Assembly (NCBI RefSeq): GCF_029168335.1
Contig: NZ_JARGYC010000010.1
Location: forward strand, 1-64,000
DNA from: Psychromarinibacter sediminicola
Lineage (GTDB): Bacteria; Pseudomonadota; Alphaproteobacteria; Rhodobacterales; Rhodobacteraceae
Reading direction: 5' to 3'
Length of the DNA stretch: 64,000 nt
The position numbers and the translations under genes are program-made. The first letter of the stretch is position 1. Every line of letters starts with the position of its first letter. Positions 10,844-19,684 of the stretch are shown one piece after another. Below the pieces are notes generated by a model. That model was not told the origin of the DNA, made no database searches, and worked only from the letters and a program-made list of their open reading frames with translations.

Positions 10844-11400
10844 ACGGAATGCGCGACGAGATCGCCCGGCACGAGGACGCACCGCTCCTGCGGGGGGCGG
10901 GCCGCTACACCGACGACACCCGCCCGGACGGCTGCGCCGAGATGGTGTTCCTGCGCAGCGATGTGGCCGCCGGCCGGATCGCGCGGCTGGACGTGGCCGC
11001 GGCCCGCGCGATGCCTGGCGTTCGGGCCGTGCTCGGAGCGGCGGAGATGGCGGCCGCCGGGGTCGGTCATCTCGGCCCGTCGCGTCTGCCCGCCACGTCC
11101 GACGGTCAGGCCGTTCATGTACCGCCCTACCCGCCCCTGGCGGACGGGGCGGTGCACTATGCGGGCCAGCCGATCCTCGCAATCGTCGCGGACAGCCGGG
11201 TGCAGGCGCTCGACGCCGCCGAGGCGGTGGAGATCGACGTGCCTTGCGCCACGCGGCCGACGAGGTTCTGGATCGGCTGACCGACGCCGCCGCCGCCCAT
11301 TTCGGGGTGCCGCGCGCGGAGGTGAGTTTCTCCGACGGCCTGTTCCGGGCGCCCGACACGAACCGCGCGATCAGCGTCGCAGAGCTCGTCCACGCCCGGC
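10840..11400 (+). pseudogene. Decayed molybdenum hydroxylase (CoxL/xanthine dehydrogenase) large subunit
   Basis: The first about 130 codons (GTG at 10840, overlapping the previous TGA) read as the N-terminus of a CoxL/XdhB-type subunit: LLRGAGRYTDD, AMPGVRAVLGA, HYAGQPILAIVADS. At about 11240 the frame shifts, and the adjacent frame continues with EVLDRLTDAAAAHFGVPRAE and SDGLFRAPDTNRAIS. That segment belongs several hundred residues further on in intact homologues of about 750-800 residues. Both a large internal deletion and a frame change are needed to explain this, and the cofactor-binding C-terminus is gone. No medium (FAD) or small (2Fe-2S) subunit gene is nearby. Confidence 0.8.
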
Positions 11401-11525
11401 AACTCGACCTGTCGGCCGGGAAGGGCAGAGCCATTGTCCGAACCGAAACCGGGTCTCATAGCTCTGACAGCTCCGGTCGTGATCGCCCGCGCCTGGGCGC
11501 ACCAAGCCGGACCCGCCGCCTTTCC

Positions 11526-11888
11526 CTACGGCTCCTCGACCCCCTGGCGCGCCGCCCAGTCGACGGGATAGAGCGCGTAGAAATACTCCGCCCGCCCCTC
11601 GGCGATATAGCGCAGCGACGTGCCCTTCGGCAGCCAGACGATGTCGCCCGGCGCGCAGTCGTGGCGGGTGCCGTCGAACTCGACCGTGAGCCGGCCCGAG
11701 TGGATGAACAGCACCTCGTCATAGGTGACGGTCCAGTCGATCGTCACGCCATCCAGCACCTCAATGCCCGCGCCCATGTGACGGCTGAGCGGCGTGCCGA
11801 TCTCGCGCGCGATCATCGTCGTGCCCGTCTCGGTGACGGCGGGTTTCAGGTGGCGGTCGGCGGCGTGGAACACCTGCGCTCCGGTCAT
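11526..11888 (-). CDS. Cupin-domain protein, EutQ-like
   Basis: A 120-residue single-domain cupin. The two cupin motifs are visible: GVTIDWTVTYDEVLFIHSG, then DCAPGDIVWLPKGTSLRY. This resembles the ethanolamine-utilisation EutQ/dioxygenase-like cupins, which often sit in amine catabolic operons. It lacks a clear HxH metal pair, so a non-enzymatic or sensing role is possible. Last gene of the six-gene minus-strand unit. Its ATG overlaps the oxidoreductase stop by 4 bases. Confidence 0.72.
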   Translation of the reverse strand: MTGAQVFHAADRHLKPAVTETGTTMIAREIGTPLSRHMGAGIEVLDGVTIDWTVTYDEVLFIHSGRLTVEFDGTRHDCAPGDIVWLPKGTSLRYIAEGRAEYFYALYPVDWAARQGVEEP

Positions 11889-13318
11889 GGCTGATCCTCC
11901 TTGATGTTGGCCTTCGACGGCGTGACGCCCGAGGGCGCGAGCCCTGCCAGCACCCGCCAGGGGGCCGCGGGCCGGCGACCCGATTGTTCCGCCCGGTCCT
12001 GCGCCCGGACCGCGTGGCGCACGACATGCGCGCCGAGAAACCGGAACGGCTCGGGCGGGAAGCCCCGCCGGATCGGCCGCACCAGCGGCGTGCCCATCAG
12101 CGGGGTGTCGCGCTCCAGGATCATGTCGGCGATCAGCCGGCCGCCCAGGCAGGTCATGCCGATCCCGTTGCCCGAGAAGCCGTAGCCGTAGAGAATGCGC
12201 GGATTGCCCGCGAACCGCCCGAAGAGCGGCAGGCCCGAGGCCGTCCGGTCGATGGCGCCGCGCCACGCCGTTGCCAGCGGGAAGTCCGCCAGCGCAGGGT
12301 GGCCGAACCGCAGCGCGGCGCGGATGGCCTCGACCCGCGGCGAGGGCGCGTCGAAGCGCCGGTCCACCCGCCCGCCGAAGCCGATGGCGCCGCCGGTGAC
12401 GCCGGCGTTCAGCCGGCCGTCCCGGGTGACCCGCCAGCCCGCGACGAAAACGCGGCTGTCGATCATCAGCGGCCCGCGCGTGTAGCCGGCGCTCTCCAGG
12501 GTCTCGGGCATCGGCTCGGAGGCGCAATCGTCGGAGGCGATGTTGAAGATCGCCGGGGCGAGTTCCGGGATGCCCGCGGAATGCGCGTTGATCGCAAGGA
12601 CGAGATGCCCCGCCCGGACGGTGCCCCCGGCTGTAGTCACGACCGGCTCCCCCTGCCGGGTAAAGCCGGTCATCGCGCTACGCTCGTGGATGCGCACGCC
12701 TCGCCGCAGCGCCGCCGCCCGCAGCCCCCGCGCCAGAAAGCCGGGATGCACCGTCGCCGCCGTCGCGTCGAACACGCCGGATACCATCGCCCGGCTGCCC
12801 GTCATCGCCGCGATCTCCTCTCCGCTCACCCGGCGGGCGGGCGGCGGGGCGCCGAGCCTGTCGTGGCGGTCCAGCGCGTCGGTCCAGGCGCCGTCCTGCG
12901 CCGCGCAGGTCGCGCCCCAGACCCAGCCGACCGGATCGAACCAGCAGTCGATCCCCTCCTCGGCGCAGAAATCGCGGATCTCGCCGATCATCTCGGTGGA
13001 GGCGCGGATGACCTCCAATGCCGCCGCACCGGTCCCGTGCGCGGCGAGCGCCCCGATTTTCGACCAGGCCGACAGCAGCATGCCCGAGTTCCGCCCGCTC
13101 GGCCCGCCGCCGCAGATATCGCGTTCCAGCAGCACAACGGACCGCCCCGCATCGGCCAGCCGGATCGCGGTCCACAACCCCATGTAGCCGCCCCCGACGA
13201 CGCAGACATCCGCCTGCACCGTGCCGTCGAGCGGCGGCTCAAGGGCGCGATCTTCGGCCAGCGCCTGTCGCAGCCAGTGCGACGGGCGCGCCGCCACGTC
13301 GGCATCGCTCAGACGCAT
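11885..13318 (-). CDS. FAD-dependent amine/amino-acid oxidoreductase (DAO family)
   Basis: A 477-residue flavoprotein related to gamma-glutamylputrescine oxidase (PuuB) and glycine/sarcosine oxidases. The dinucleotide-binding motif is DVCVVGGGYMGLWTAIRLA (about 37-55), followed by GRNSGMLLSAWSK. C-terminal FAD contacts include YGYGFSGNGIG. It should oxidise a primary or secondary amine or an amino acid imported by the neighbouring ABC system. Overlaps the deacylase gene by 10 bases and the cupin by 4, so it is part of one transcript. Confidence 0.8.
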   Translation of the reverse strand: MRLSDADVAARPSHWLRQALAEDRALEPPLDGTVQADVCVVGGGYMGLWTAIRLADAGRSVVLLERDICGGGPSGRNSGMLLSAWSKIGALAAHGTGAAALEVIRASTEMIGEIRDFCAEEGIDCWFDPVGWVWGATCAAQDGAWTDALDRHDRLGAPPPARRVSGEEIAAMTGSRAMVSGVFDATAATVHPGFLARGLRAAALRRGVRIHERSAMTGFTRQGEPVVTTAGGTVRAGHLVLAINAHSAGIPELAPAIFNIASDDCASEPMPETLESAGYTRGPLMIDSRVFVAGWRVTRDGRLNAGVTGGAIGFGGRVDRRFDAPSPRVEAIRAALRFGHPALADFPLATAWRGAIDRTASGLPLFGRFAGNPRILYGYGFSGNGIGMTCLGGRLIADMILERDTPLMGTPLVRPIRRGFPPEPFRFLGAHVVRHAVRAQDRAEQSGRRPAAPWRVLAGLAPSGVTPSKANIKEDQP

Positions 13319-14478
13319 CCCGTCCTCCGCTCCACCAGGCGCACCCAGAGCGCCGCGCCGATCGTCAGCAGGCGGTCGTTGAAGTCGAAGCGCGGGTCGT
13401 GGCAGACCGCGCGATGGTCGTCGTCGCCCTGGCCGAGCAGGAAACAGCAGCCGGGGCGCTCGGCCAGCATGAAGCCGAAATCCTCCGACCCCATCTCGGG
13501 CGGAGGATCGACGGTGACGGCCGCCGCGCCGAAAAGGTCGCGGGCGGCGGCGATGACGTGATCGGCCTCCGCGTCGCTGTTGCGGGTGACGGCGAAGGGC
13601 GAGGCATAGTCGAGCCGGGCCGTCAGCCCCTCCGCCTCGGCCTGCGCGGCGACATGGCGGCGCAGCGCGGCTTCGAGCGTGGCGCGGGCCTGCTCGTCCA
13701 GGGCGCGAATGGTGCCGGCCAGGCGCACGCGGTCGGGGATGGCGTTGAAGGCCTCGCCGCCGCGGATCGCGCCGACGGTCAGCACGGCGGGCCGGCGGGC
13801 GTCGGTGACGCGGGCCGGCAGGCTTTCCAGCGCCAGCAGCAGCCGCGCGGCGGCGGGGAGCGGGTTCTGCGCGCGGTGCGGCTCCGCCCCGTGTCCGCCC
13901 TGCCCCTCCAGCACGATCTCGAACCGGTCGGCCGCGGCAGCCATCGGGCCGTGATGAACGATCACCTGCCCCAGCGGCGCATCGCAGTTGTGGGCGGCAT
14001 AGATCTCGTCGCAGGGGAAGCGGTCGAAAAGGCCGTCCGCCAGCATCGCCCGCGCCCCGCCCAGCCCTTCCTCGGCCGGCTGAAAGATGAAACGCACGGT
14101 GCCCGCAATGTCCGGCGCCGCCGCCAACGCCCGCGCCGCGCCCAGGAGCATCGCCATGTGGCCGTCATGCCCGCAGGCATGGCTGATCCCGTCGCGGCCC
14201 GAGCACCAGTCGCGCCCCGAAGCCTCCTGCATCGGCAGCGCGTCCAGCTCCGCCCGCAACCCGATGGCGCGCCCGTCCCCGCGCGTGCCGCGCAGGGTGG
14301 CGACGACGCCCGTGCCGCCCACCCCTTCGGTCACCTCCAGCCCGAAACCGCGGCAGAGCGCCGCCACCCGTGCCGCCGTCCCGCTTTCCTCGAAGCCGAG
14401 CTCGGGCGCGGCGTGAAAGGCCCGGCGCCATTCGGTCATCTCGGCCTCCGCCGCCCTGACGGCGTCCATCCGGTTCAT
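13309..14478 (-). CDS. M20-family amidohydrolase (hippurate/N-acyl amino acid deacylase type)
   Basis: A 389-residue metal-dependent deacylase. The metal-ligand motif HACGHDGHMAMLLGA, then IFQPAEEGLGGA (catalytic Glu pair), AAHNCDAPLG and MGSEDFGFML are all present and intact, so the enzyme should be active on N-acyl amino acids or similar amides. No signal peptide, so it is cytoplasmic. I chose MNRMDAV at 14478 because it overlaps the permease stop by 4 bases; the open frame extends upstream only as a shadow of the permease. In context it would deacylate the imported substrate before transamination or oxidation (inference). Confidence 0.85.
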   Translation of the reverse strand: MNRMDAVRAAEAEMTEWRRAFHAAPELGFEESGTAARVAALCRGFGLEVTEGVGGTGVVATLRGTRGDGRAIGLRAELDALPMQEASGRDWCSGRDGISHACGHDGHMAMLLGAARALAAAPDIAGTVRFIFQPAEEGLGGARAMLADGLFDRFPCDEIYAAHNCDAPLGQVIVHHGPMAAAADRFEIVLEGQGGHGAEPHRAQNPLPAAARLLLALESLPARVTDARRPAVLTVGAIRGGEAFNAIPDRVRLAGTIRALDEQARATLEAALRRHVAAQAEAEGLTARLDYASPFAVTRNSDAEADHVIAAARDLFGAAAVTVDPPPEMGSEDFGFMLAERPGCCFLLGQGDDDHRAVCHDPRFDFNDRLLTIGAALWVRLVERRTGCV

Positions 14479-15272
14479 CTCCCCCGCCTCCGTCCGCGCG
14501 ACTGGAGCCAGCCGAGCAGCGCCAGCAGCAGCGCCGAGAAGGTCATCAGCACCACCGAGACCGCCGCCACCGCCGGGCTCACGCTTTCGCGCACGCCCGA
14601 GAAGATCATCCGCGGCAGCGTCCGGTCGGCGCCGACCGAGAGGAAGCTGGCCACCACCACCTCGTCGAAGGAGATGATGAAGGCGATGATCGCCCCCGCC
14701 GCCACCCCCGGCGCGATCAGCGGCAGCAAGATCTCGAAAAAGCCCCGCAACGTGCCCGCCCCGAGGGACGCGGAGGCGCGCAGCAGGTTGCGGTCGAAGG
14801 TGGTGAGCGAGGCCGCGACGGTCGACACGACCACCGGCAACGCGATGGCGGCATGGATCAGCGCGATCGAGACGCGGTCGCCGACCAGCCCGATGCGCGA
14901 GAAGAAGAAATAGGCCGCGACGCCGACGATCACGATCGGCGTGACGATCGGCGCGGCGAGGATGGCGGAGACGATGCGCTTGCCGGGGAAGCGGCCCCAG
15001 GCCAGCGCGATGGCGGCCGGAATACCCAGCGTCAGCGCCAGCAGGGTCGACAGCGCGCCGACGATCATCGAGACCTTCAGCGCCGCCAGCCAGCGCCCGT
15101 CGGCGATCAGCTCCTCGTACCACCGCAGCGAATAGCCGCGCACCGGGAACTGAAGCGTGTTGCCCGAGGTCAGCGACATCGGGAAGACCAGCAGGAGCGG
15201 CGCCAGCATGTAGCACAGGATCAGCGCCGCCAGGGCGTACATCGCGACGGAGCGGAGGCGCGCCGCGCTCAT
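14475..15272 (-). CDS. ABC transporter permease (PotC type)
   Basis: A 265-residue permease with six predicted helices. The coupling loop is LLRASASLGAGTLRGFFEIL, the EAA-like motif of polyamine/opine/spermidine-type importers. The real start is MSAARLRS at 15272, overlapping the stop of the first permease by 4 bases. Forms the pore together with the neighbouring permease, and should be powered by the ATPase encoded on the divergent strand at 19681. Confidence 0.83.
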   Translation of the reverse strand: MSAARLRSVAMYALAALILCYMLAPLLLVFPMSLTSGNTLQFPVRGYSLRWYEELIADGRWLAALKVSMIVGALSTLLALTLGIPAAIALAWGRFPGKRIVSAILAAPIVTPIVIVGVAAYFFFSRIGLVGDRVSIALIHAAIALPVVVSTVAASLTTFDRNLLRASASLGAGTLRGFFEILLPLIAPGVAAGAIIAFIISFDEVVVASFLSVGADRTLPRMIFSGVRESVSPAVAAVSVVLMTFSALLLALLGWLQSRGRRRGR

Positions 15273-16483
15273 GCCGGCACGCTCCGCCGCGCGAGCGCAC
15301 GCAGCGCCAGCCCGGTCAGCGTCATCGCCGCAAGCAGGGCCAGGACCTGCACCGACAGCGCCGCCGCCAGCCCCCAGTTCAGCGTCCGGTTGGTGTAGAA
15401 GGCGATCATCGACGAGATCATCTGGTCGCCCGGCCCGCCGACCAGCAGCGGCGTCACGTAATAGCCGATGGCGAAGACGAAGACGATGGCGCTGCCCGCC
15501 ATCAGGCCCGGCAGGATCAGCGGCAGCTGCACCGTCCGCCAGGCGGTGAACCACGGCGCCCCCAGCGACAGCGCCGCCTTCATGTAGCTCGGCGGCACCC
15601 GGCGCATGACCGAGACGACCGAAAGGACCATCAGCGGCAACAGCACCTGGATCATCGCGAGGTAGAGCGAGAAGCGCGTGTAGATCAGGGTCATCGGCGC
15701 GTCGGTCAGCCCGGTCGCCACCAGCGCGGCGTTCACCGGCCCGTTGCGTTGCAGGACGATGATCCAGATCACCGTGCGCACCAGCAGCGACGACCAGAGC
15801 GGAAAGAGCACGAGGGCGAAGAGCACGCGGCTCCAGCCCGGCGGCGCGGCGGTGATGGCGCTCGCCAGCGGCAGGGCGAGCAGCGCGCAGGCGGCGGTGA
15901 CGACGACCGAGATCCAGACGGTGCGGCCGAGCAGCTGGCGGAAGAGCGTCGCCTCGGGCGGCGCCTGCGCGATGTCGCCGGCGGCGTCGCGGCGCAGGTC
16001 GAGCGCGGCCAGCAGGTGGTAATCGGTCAGCCGCCCGCCATTCGCGGCGATGGTCCGCCAGATCTCAGGGTCCGCCCAGTCCGGGTGCGCCGCCAGCACC
16101 GCGGGCTTGAAGGGCGCCGCGAACTCGCCCCGCGCCGCGTCGCGGGCGGTCTTGATGACGAGGAACCGGGTGCCGACCATCCGCTGGTTCAGCGCCTGCG
16201 CGATCAGCGCGTCCTGCTGCGCCGTGCGCGCCGCCGCCAAGTCCGCGACGAGCGCGGCGAAGGCGGCCTCGCCGGGCACCTCGCCCTCGGCCGGCGGTTC
16301 GGCGTCTAGAGCGGCCACGGTTCTCGACAGCCCCAGCCCCAGCTCGGCATTGTCGACCGCCAGCGACAGGAACCGCGCGACCGGCACCACGAAGACCGCC
16401 AGCACGAAGACGAGTGCCGGCAGCACGAGAAGGGCGAGCAGACGCTCGCCCCTCCGCCCGGATACGCCGACAGCCGGCGTCAC
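15269..16483 (-). CDS. ABC transporter permease with long periplasmic insert (PotB type)
   Basis: A 404-residue permease, about 110-130 residues longer than usual. After the first helix (LLVLPALVFVLAVFVVPVA) an extracytoplasmic domain of roughly 140 residues precedes the second helix (WISVVVTAACALLALPLA). The remaining five helices and the coupling loop YMKAALSLGAPWFTAWRTVQ are normal. The insert is rich in Ala, Arg and Glu and may contact the binding protein. Start is GTG at 16483, overlapping the binding-protein stop by 4 bases. Confidence 0.8.
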   Translation of the reverse strand: MTPAVGVSGRRGERLLALLVLPALVFVLAVFVVPVARFLSLAVDNAELGLGLSRTVAALDAEPPAEGEVPGEAAFAALVADLAAARTAQQDALIAQALNQRMVGTRFLVIKTARDAARGEFAAPFKPAVLAAHPDWADPEIWRTIAANGGRLTDYHLLAALDLRRDAAGDIAQAPPEATLFRQLLGRTVWISVVVTAACALLALPLASAITAAPPGWSRVLFALVLFPLWSSLLVRTVIWIIVLQRNGPVNAALVATGLTDAPMTLIYTRFSLYLAMIQVLLPLMVLSVVSVMRRVPPSYMKAALSLGAPWFTAWRTVQLPLILPGLMAGSAIVFVFAIGYYVTPLLVGGPGDQMISSMIAFYTNRTLNWGLAAALSVQVLALLAAMTLTGLALRALARRSVPA

Positions 16484-17529
16484 TGCCCGAGCCAGGCCTT
16501 GAAGCGGGCTTCGAGTGCTTCCTTGTTCTCGACCCAGAAATCGGTGTCGTACTCGACGCCGTGCGGCGCGTGCGCCGGCGAGGACGGCAGGTGTTCGAGC
16601 TGCTCGGCCGAGACGAACTCCGCCGCCTCCCTGCGCCCGGTGCCGTAGGCGTAGAGCCTGGAGAACCCGGCCTGGTGCTCGGGCTCGGAGAACCATTTCA
16701 CCAGCTCGATCGCCGCCTCCTCGTTCGGGGCGCCGGCCACCACGGCCCACATGTCGGTACCGTAGAAGAACCCGGCCTCCCACGCGATACCCCAGTTCTT
16801 GCCTTCGTTCTGCACCTCGTTGGTGACCCGCGCGTTGTATAGGTCGGTCATGACCACCTCGCCCGAGCTGAGGTTCTGCACCGCCTGGGTCGTCGTGTTC
16901 CACCACACGATATGGTCGCGGATCGAGTCGAGCTTCGCAAAGGCCCGGTCCACGCCTTCGGGCGTCGACAGCACCTCGTAGACCTCGTCCGCCGGCACCC
17001 CGTCGCCCATCAGGGCGTTCTCGAGCGTGTATTGCGCCTGCGCGAGCACGCCGCGCTTGCCCGGGATCGCCTCGACATCGAAATAGTCGGCCCAGCTCGT
17101 CGGTTCGGTCCCGCCGACCGCGTCCTTGTCATAGGCCAGCACCGTGGCCCAGGTGTCCGACGCCACGCCGCATTCGTGCAGCGTGCCGGGAAGATAGCTG
17201 TCGGCCGGGCCGGTGATCTCTTCGCTCAGCGGAACGAAGAGCCCCTCGGCGCAGCCGATCTCGACCGAGGGCGCCTCGGCGGCGACGAGGTCGTAGGTGA
17301 TGTTGCCCGACTGGACCTGCGCCCGGACCTTGGCGAGCTCGCCCGCCCATTCCTCCATGACGATGGTGTGGTCGGTCTCTCCCTCGAAAACGTCCCAGAC
17401 GCCTTCCTTGTAGGCCTCGTCCCAGGTGCCGCCCCAGCCGACCACCGTGATCTCGGCCGCATGGGCCGGCACGGACAGTGCTGCGAGGACGGCAGTAAGC
17501 GCCGCAAGGCGCGGTGTGGTCGTCATCAT
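16480..17529 (-). CDS. Polyamine/opine-type ABC substrate-binding protein (PotD-like)
   Basis: A 349-residue periplasmic protein with a signal peptide cleaved near AHA-AEITV. The mature N-terminus EITVVGWGGTWDEAYKEGVW is typical of the PotD/spermidine-putrescine and opine-binding family. First gene of a six-gene minus-strand unit, immediately beside the divergent promoter. Its ligand is unknown. The downstream deacylase and oxidase suggest an amino or N-acylamino compound rather than a sugar. Confidence 0.83.
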   Translation of the reverse strand: MMTTTPRLAALTAVLAALSVPAHAAEITVVGWGGTWDEAYKEGVWDVFEGETDHTIVMEEWAGELAKVRAQVQSGNITYDLVAAEAPSVEIGCAEGLFVPLSEEITGPADSYLPGTLHECGVASDTWATVLAYDKDAVGGTEPTSWADYFDVEAIPGKRGVLAQAQYTLENALMGDGVPADEVYEVLSTPEGVDRAFAKLDSIRDHIVWWNTTTQAVQNLSSGEVVMTDLYNARVTNEVQNEGKNWGIAWEAGFFYGTDMWAVVAGAPNEEAAIELVKWFSEPEHQAGFSRLYAYGTGRREAAEFVSAEQLEHLPSSPAHAPHGVEYDTDFWVENKEALEARFKAWLGQ

Positions 17530-17649
17530 CTTCGGTGCTCCCCGTTTTGTTTATTTGATCAAATTAGAGCATGATTCCTGCTTGCGGCGCAAGAGCCAAC
17601 GTGCAAGCCTATATTTAATGGACGATCCGATAGGGAATTTTTTGATCCA
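17530..17649. promoter_or_regulatory. Divergent promoter with GntR-type operator candidates
   Basis: 120 bases between the importer operon and the aminotransferase operon, clearly AT-richer than either side. ATTTGATCAAAT (17553-17564) is a perfect 12-bp palindrome. TTTGATCCAAT (17641-17651), overlapping the aminotransferase start, matches it at most positions. Short palindromes of this kind are usual for FCD-class GntR regulators, and one is encoded two genes downstream (18983). A single regulator could therefore control both arms. Confidence 0.5.
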
Positions 17650-18981
17650 ATGTCGCAGGAACCGGCCCCCGCATTGCTGAATTCCGGCCTCGAATCGGCG
17701 CTGGAGGATGCCCGCGCCCGCCTGGCCGCGGCGCATCCGCAAAGCCTGGCGCGGCACCGGGCGGCGGCGGCGGCCCTGCCCGGCGGCAACACCCGGGCCG
17801 TGCTGTATTACGACCCCTTCCCGCTCACCTTCACCGGCGGGGCGGGCTGCCGCGTCACCACGCTGGACGGGGTCGAGATGGTCGACTTGGTGTCGGAATA
17901 CTCCGCCGGGCTCTACGGCCATTCCGATCCGGTGATCGCCGCGGCGCTCAAGACCGCGGTGGACGGCGGCATCGCGCTCGGGGCGCCGAACATCGTCGAG
18001 GCGCGCTATGCCGCGGCGCTGGTCGACCGGTTTCCGGGCTTCGAACGGGTGCGCTTCTGCAACTCCGGCACCGAGGCCAACATCATGGCGCTCTCGACCG
18101 CCCGCGCCGTCACCGGACGCGGCACGATCATCGCCATGGCCGAAGGCTATCACGGCGGGGTGCTGACCTTCGCGCATGGCGGCTCGGAGCTGAACCTGCC
18201 CTTCCCCTTCGCCTTCGCGACCTACAACGACATCGCGGCCACCCGCGCCCTGATCCGCGAGCGCGCCGACGACCTGGCCGCGGTGATCCTGGAGCCGATG
18301 ATGGGCGGCGGCGGCTGCATCCCGGCCGACCGCGAGTTCCTCGCGATGATCCGTGAAGAAACCCGGGCGGCGGGGGCGCTGATGATCCTGGACGAGGTCA
18401 TGACCTCGCGCCTCGACTATCGCGGGCTGCACGGCGCGCACGGGATCGCGCCGGATCTCTTGACGATGGGCAAGTACCTCGGCGGCGGGGCCAGCTTCGG
18501 CGTCTTCGGCGGCCGCGCCGAGATCATCGACCGGTTCGATCCGTCCCGGCCCGGCGCCTTCTCGCACGGGGGGACGTTCAACAACAACGTGCTGTCCATG
18601 TCGGCCGGCTATGCCGGTTTCATGAACGTGCTGACCGAACCCGCCGTCGCCGCGATGAACGACACCGGCGAGAGGCTGCGCGAGGGGATCGCGGCGGCGC
18701 TCGACCGGCACGGGCTGGCGGCCTGCGTCACGGGACGCGGCTCGCTGATGAACATCCATTTCGTTCCCGGTCCGATCACGACGCCCGCGCCGCTGGATGC
18801 GGCCGATCCCCGGCACCTGTCCCTGCTGCATGCCGAGCTTCTGCTGGCGGGGTTCCACATCGCGCCGCGGGGGATGATCGCCCTCTCGCTGCCCTTCGGC
18901 GACGGGGACGCGGCGGAGTTCCTGGCCGCGCTCGACACCATCCTCGCCGATCACGCCCGCCACCTGCCCCGGAGACCCTGA
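17650..18981 (+). CDS. Class III aminotransferase, beta-amino-acid transaminase-like
   Basis: A 443-residue PLP enzyme of the glutamate-1-semialdehyde aminomutase-like branch. Lys275 (LTMGKYLGGG) should bind PLP and Asp248 (ILDEVMTSR) its ring nitrogen. NTRAVLYYDPFPLTF near the N-terminus, NSGTEANIMAL and HGGTFNNNV closely resemble what I recall of the Variovorax beta-phenylalanine aminotransferase, whose equivalent arginine (here Arg49) contacts the substrate carboxylate. A beta-amino acid to beta-keto acid reaction fits the beta-keto-acid cleavage enzyme three genes on. First gene of the plus-strand arm. Confidence 0.8.
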   Translation: MSQEPAPALLNSGLESALEDARARLAAAHPQSLARHRAAAAALPGGNTRAVLYYDPFPLTFTGGAGCRVTTLDGVEMVDLVSEYSAGLYGHSDPVIAAALKTAVDGGIALGAPNIVEARYAAALVDRFPGFERVRFCNSGTEANIMALSTARAVTGRGTIIAMAEGYHGGVLTFAHGGSELNLPFPFAFATYNDIAATRALIRERADDLAAVILEPMMGGGGCIPADREFLAMIREETRAAGALMILDEVMTSRLDYRGLHGAHGIAPDLLTMGKYLGGGASFGVFGGRAEIIDRFDPSRPGAFSHGGTFNNNVLSMSAGYAGFMNVLTEPAVAAMNDTGERLREGIAAALDRHGLAACVTGRGSLMNIHFVPGPITTPAPLDAADPRHLSLLHAELLLAGFHIAPRGMIALSLPFGDGDAAEFLAALDTILADHARHLPRRP

Positions 18982-18982
18982 C

Positions 18983-19684
18983 GTGTCCGATCCCGCCGAC
19001 CTGACCGCCGCGCCCCATGTCACCGCGCAGACCCATGTCTACAACGCGCTGCGCCGAATGCTGATGGACGGCCGCGTGGAACCCGGCGAGCGCCTCGTCG
19101 TGCGCGACCTGGCGGAGCGCTTCGAAACCAGCGCCATGCCGGTGCGCGAGGCGCTGCGGCGGCTGGTGGCGGAGGATGCCGTCACCGACACCCCGAACCG
19201 CGGGGTCGTGGTCCCCCAGGTCACGGTCGAGGCGGTGACGGACCTGGTGCGCATCCGCTGCATGATCGAGGGCAGCGCGGCGGAATGGGCCGCGGCGACG
19301 ATGACCGGCCGAGAGGTGGCGGCGGTGGTCGCGATCAACGACGAGATGGAGGCGCGGATCGAGCAGGGGCTGACCGAAAGCTACCTCGCGCTGAACCGCG
19401 ACTTCCACTTCGCCATCTACCGCGCCGCGCGGTCGGACACGCTGATACAGATCATCGAACGGCTCTGGCTGCGCGCCGGGCCCTGGCTGAACGTGATGCG
19501 CGAGGATGCGACCATCCGCTTCGGCTTCGAGCATCACCGCGACATCCTGGCCGCCCTGCGCGCCGGCGACGGGCCGCGGGCCCGCCAGGCGGTAGCGCTC
19601 GACCTGTCCGACGCGGGCGAGGTCATCCTGCGCCGGGTGGCCAAGGCGGCCGCACCGGCACCGTCGCGGAAAAGCCCGCAATGA
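18983..19684 (+). CDS. GntR-family regulator with FCD domain
   Basis: A 233-residue transcription factor. An N-terminal winged helix (about 15-80: VRDLAERFETSAMPVREALRR) is followed by an all-helical FCD ligand domain with the metal-binding pattern LNRDFHFAIYRA and FGFEHHRDIL. FCD regulators usually sense small carboxylates or amino acids and repress their own operon. GTG start one base after the aminotransferase stop; its end overlaps the ATPase start by 4 bases. Likely controls the divergent promoter at 17530-17649. Confidence 0.87.
   Translation: MSDPADLTAAPHVTAQTHVYNALRRMLMDGRVEPGERLVVRDLAERFETSAMPVREALRRLVAEDAVTDTPNRGVVVPQVTVEAVTDLVRIRCMIEGSAAEWAAATMTGREVAAVVAINDEMEARIEQGLTESYLALNRDFHFAIYRAARSDTLIQIIERLWLRAGPWLNVMREDATIRFGFEHHRDILAALRAGDGPRARQAVALDLSDAGEVILRRVAKAAAPAPSRKSPQ

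Noticed and set aside
11526-14478. Ectoine degradation operon
   Set aside because: An M20 deacylase and cupin are present, but the M24 ectoine hydrolase (EutD/DoeA) and the typical EhuABCD importer are missing.
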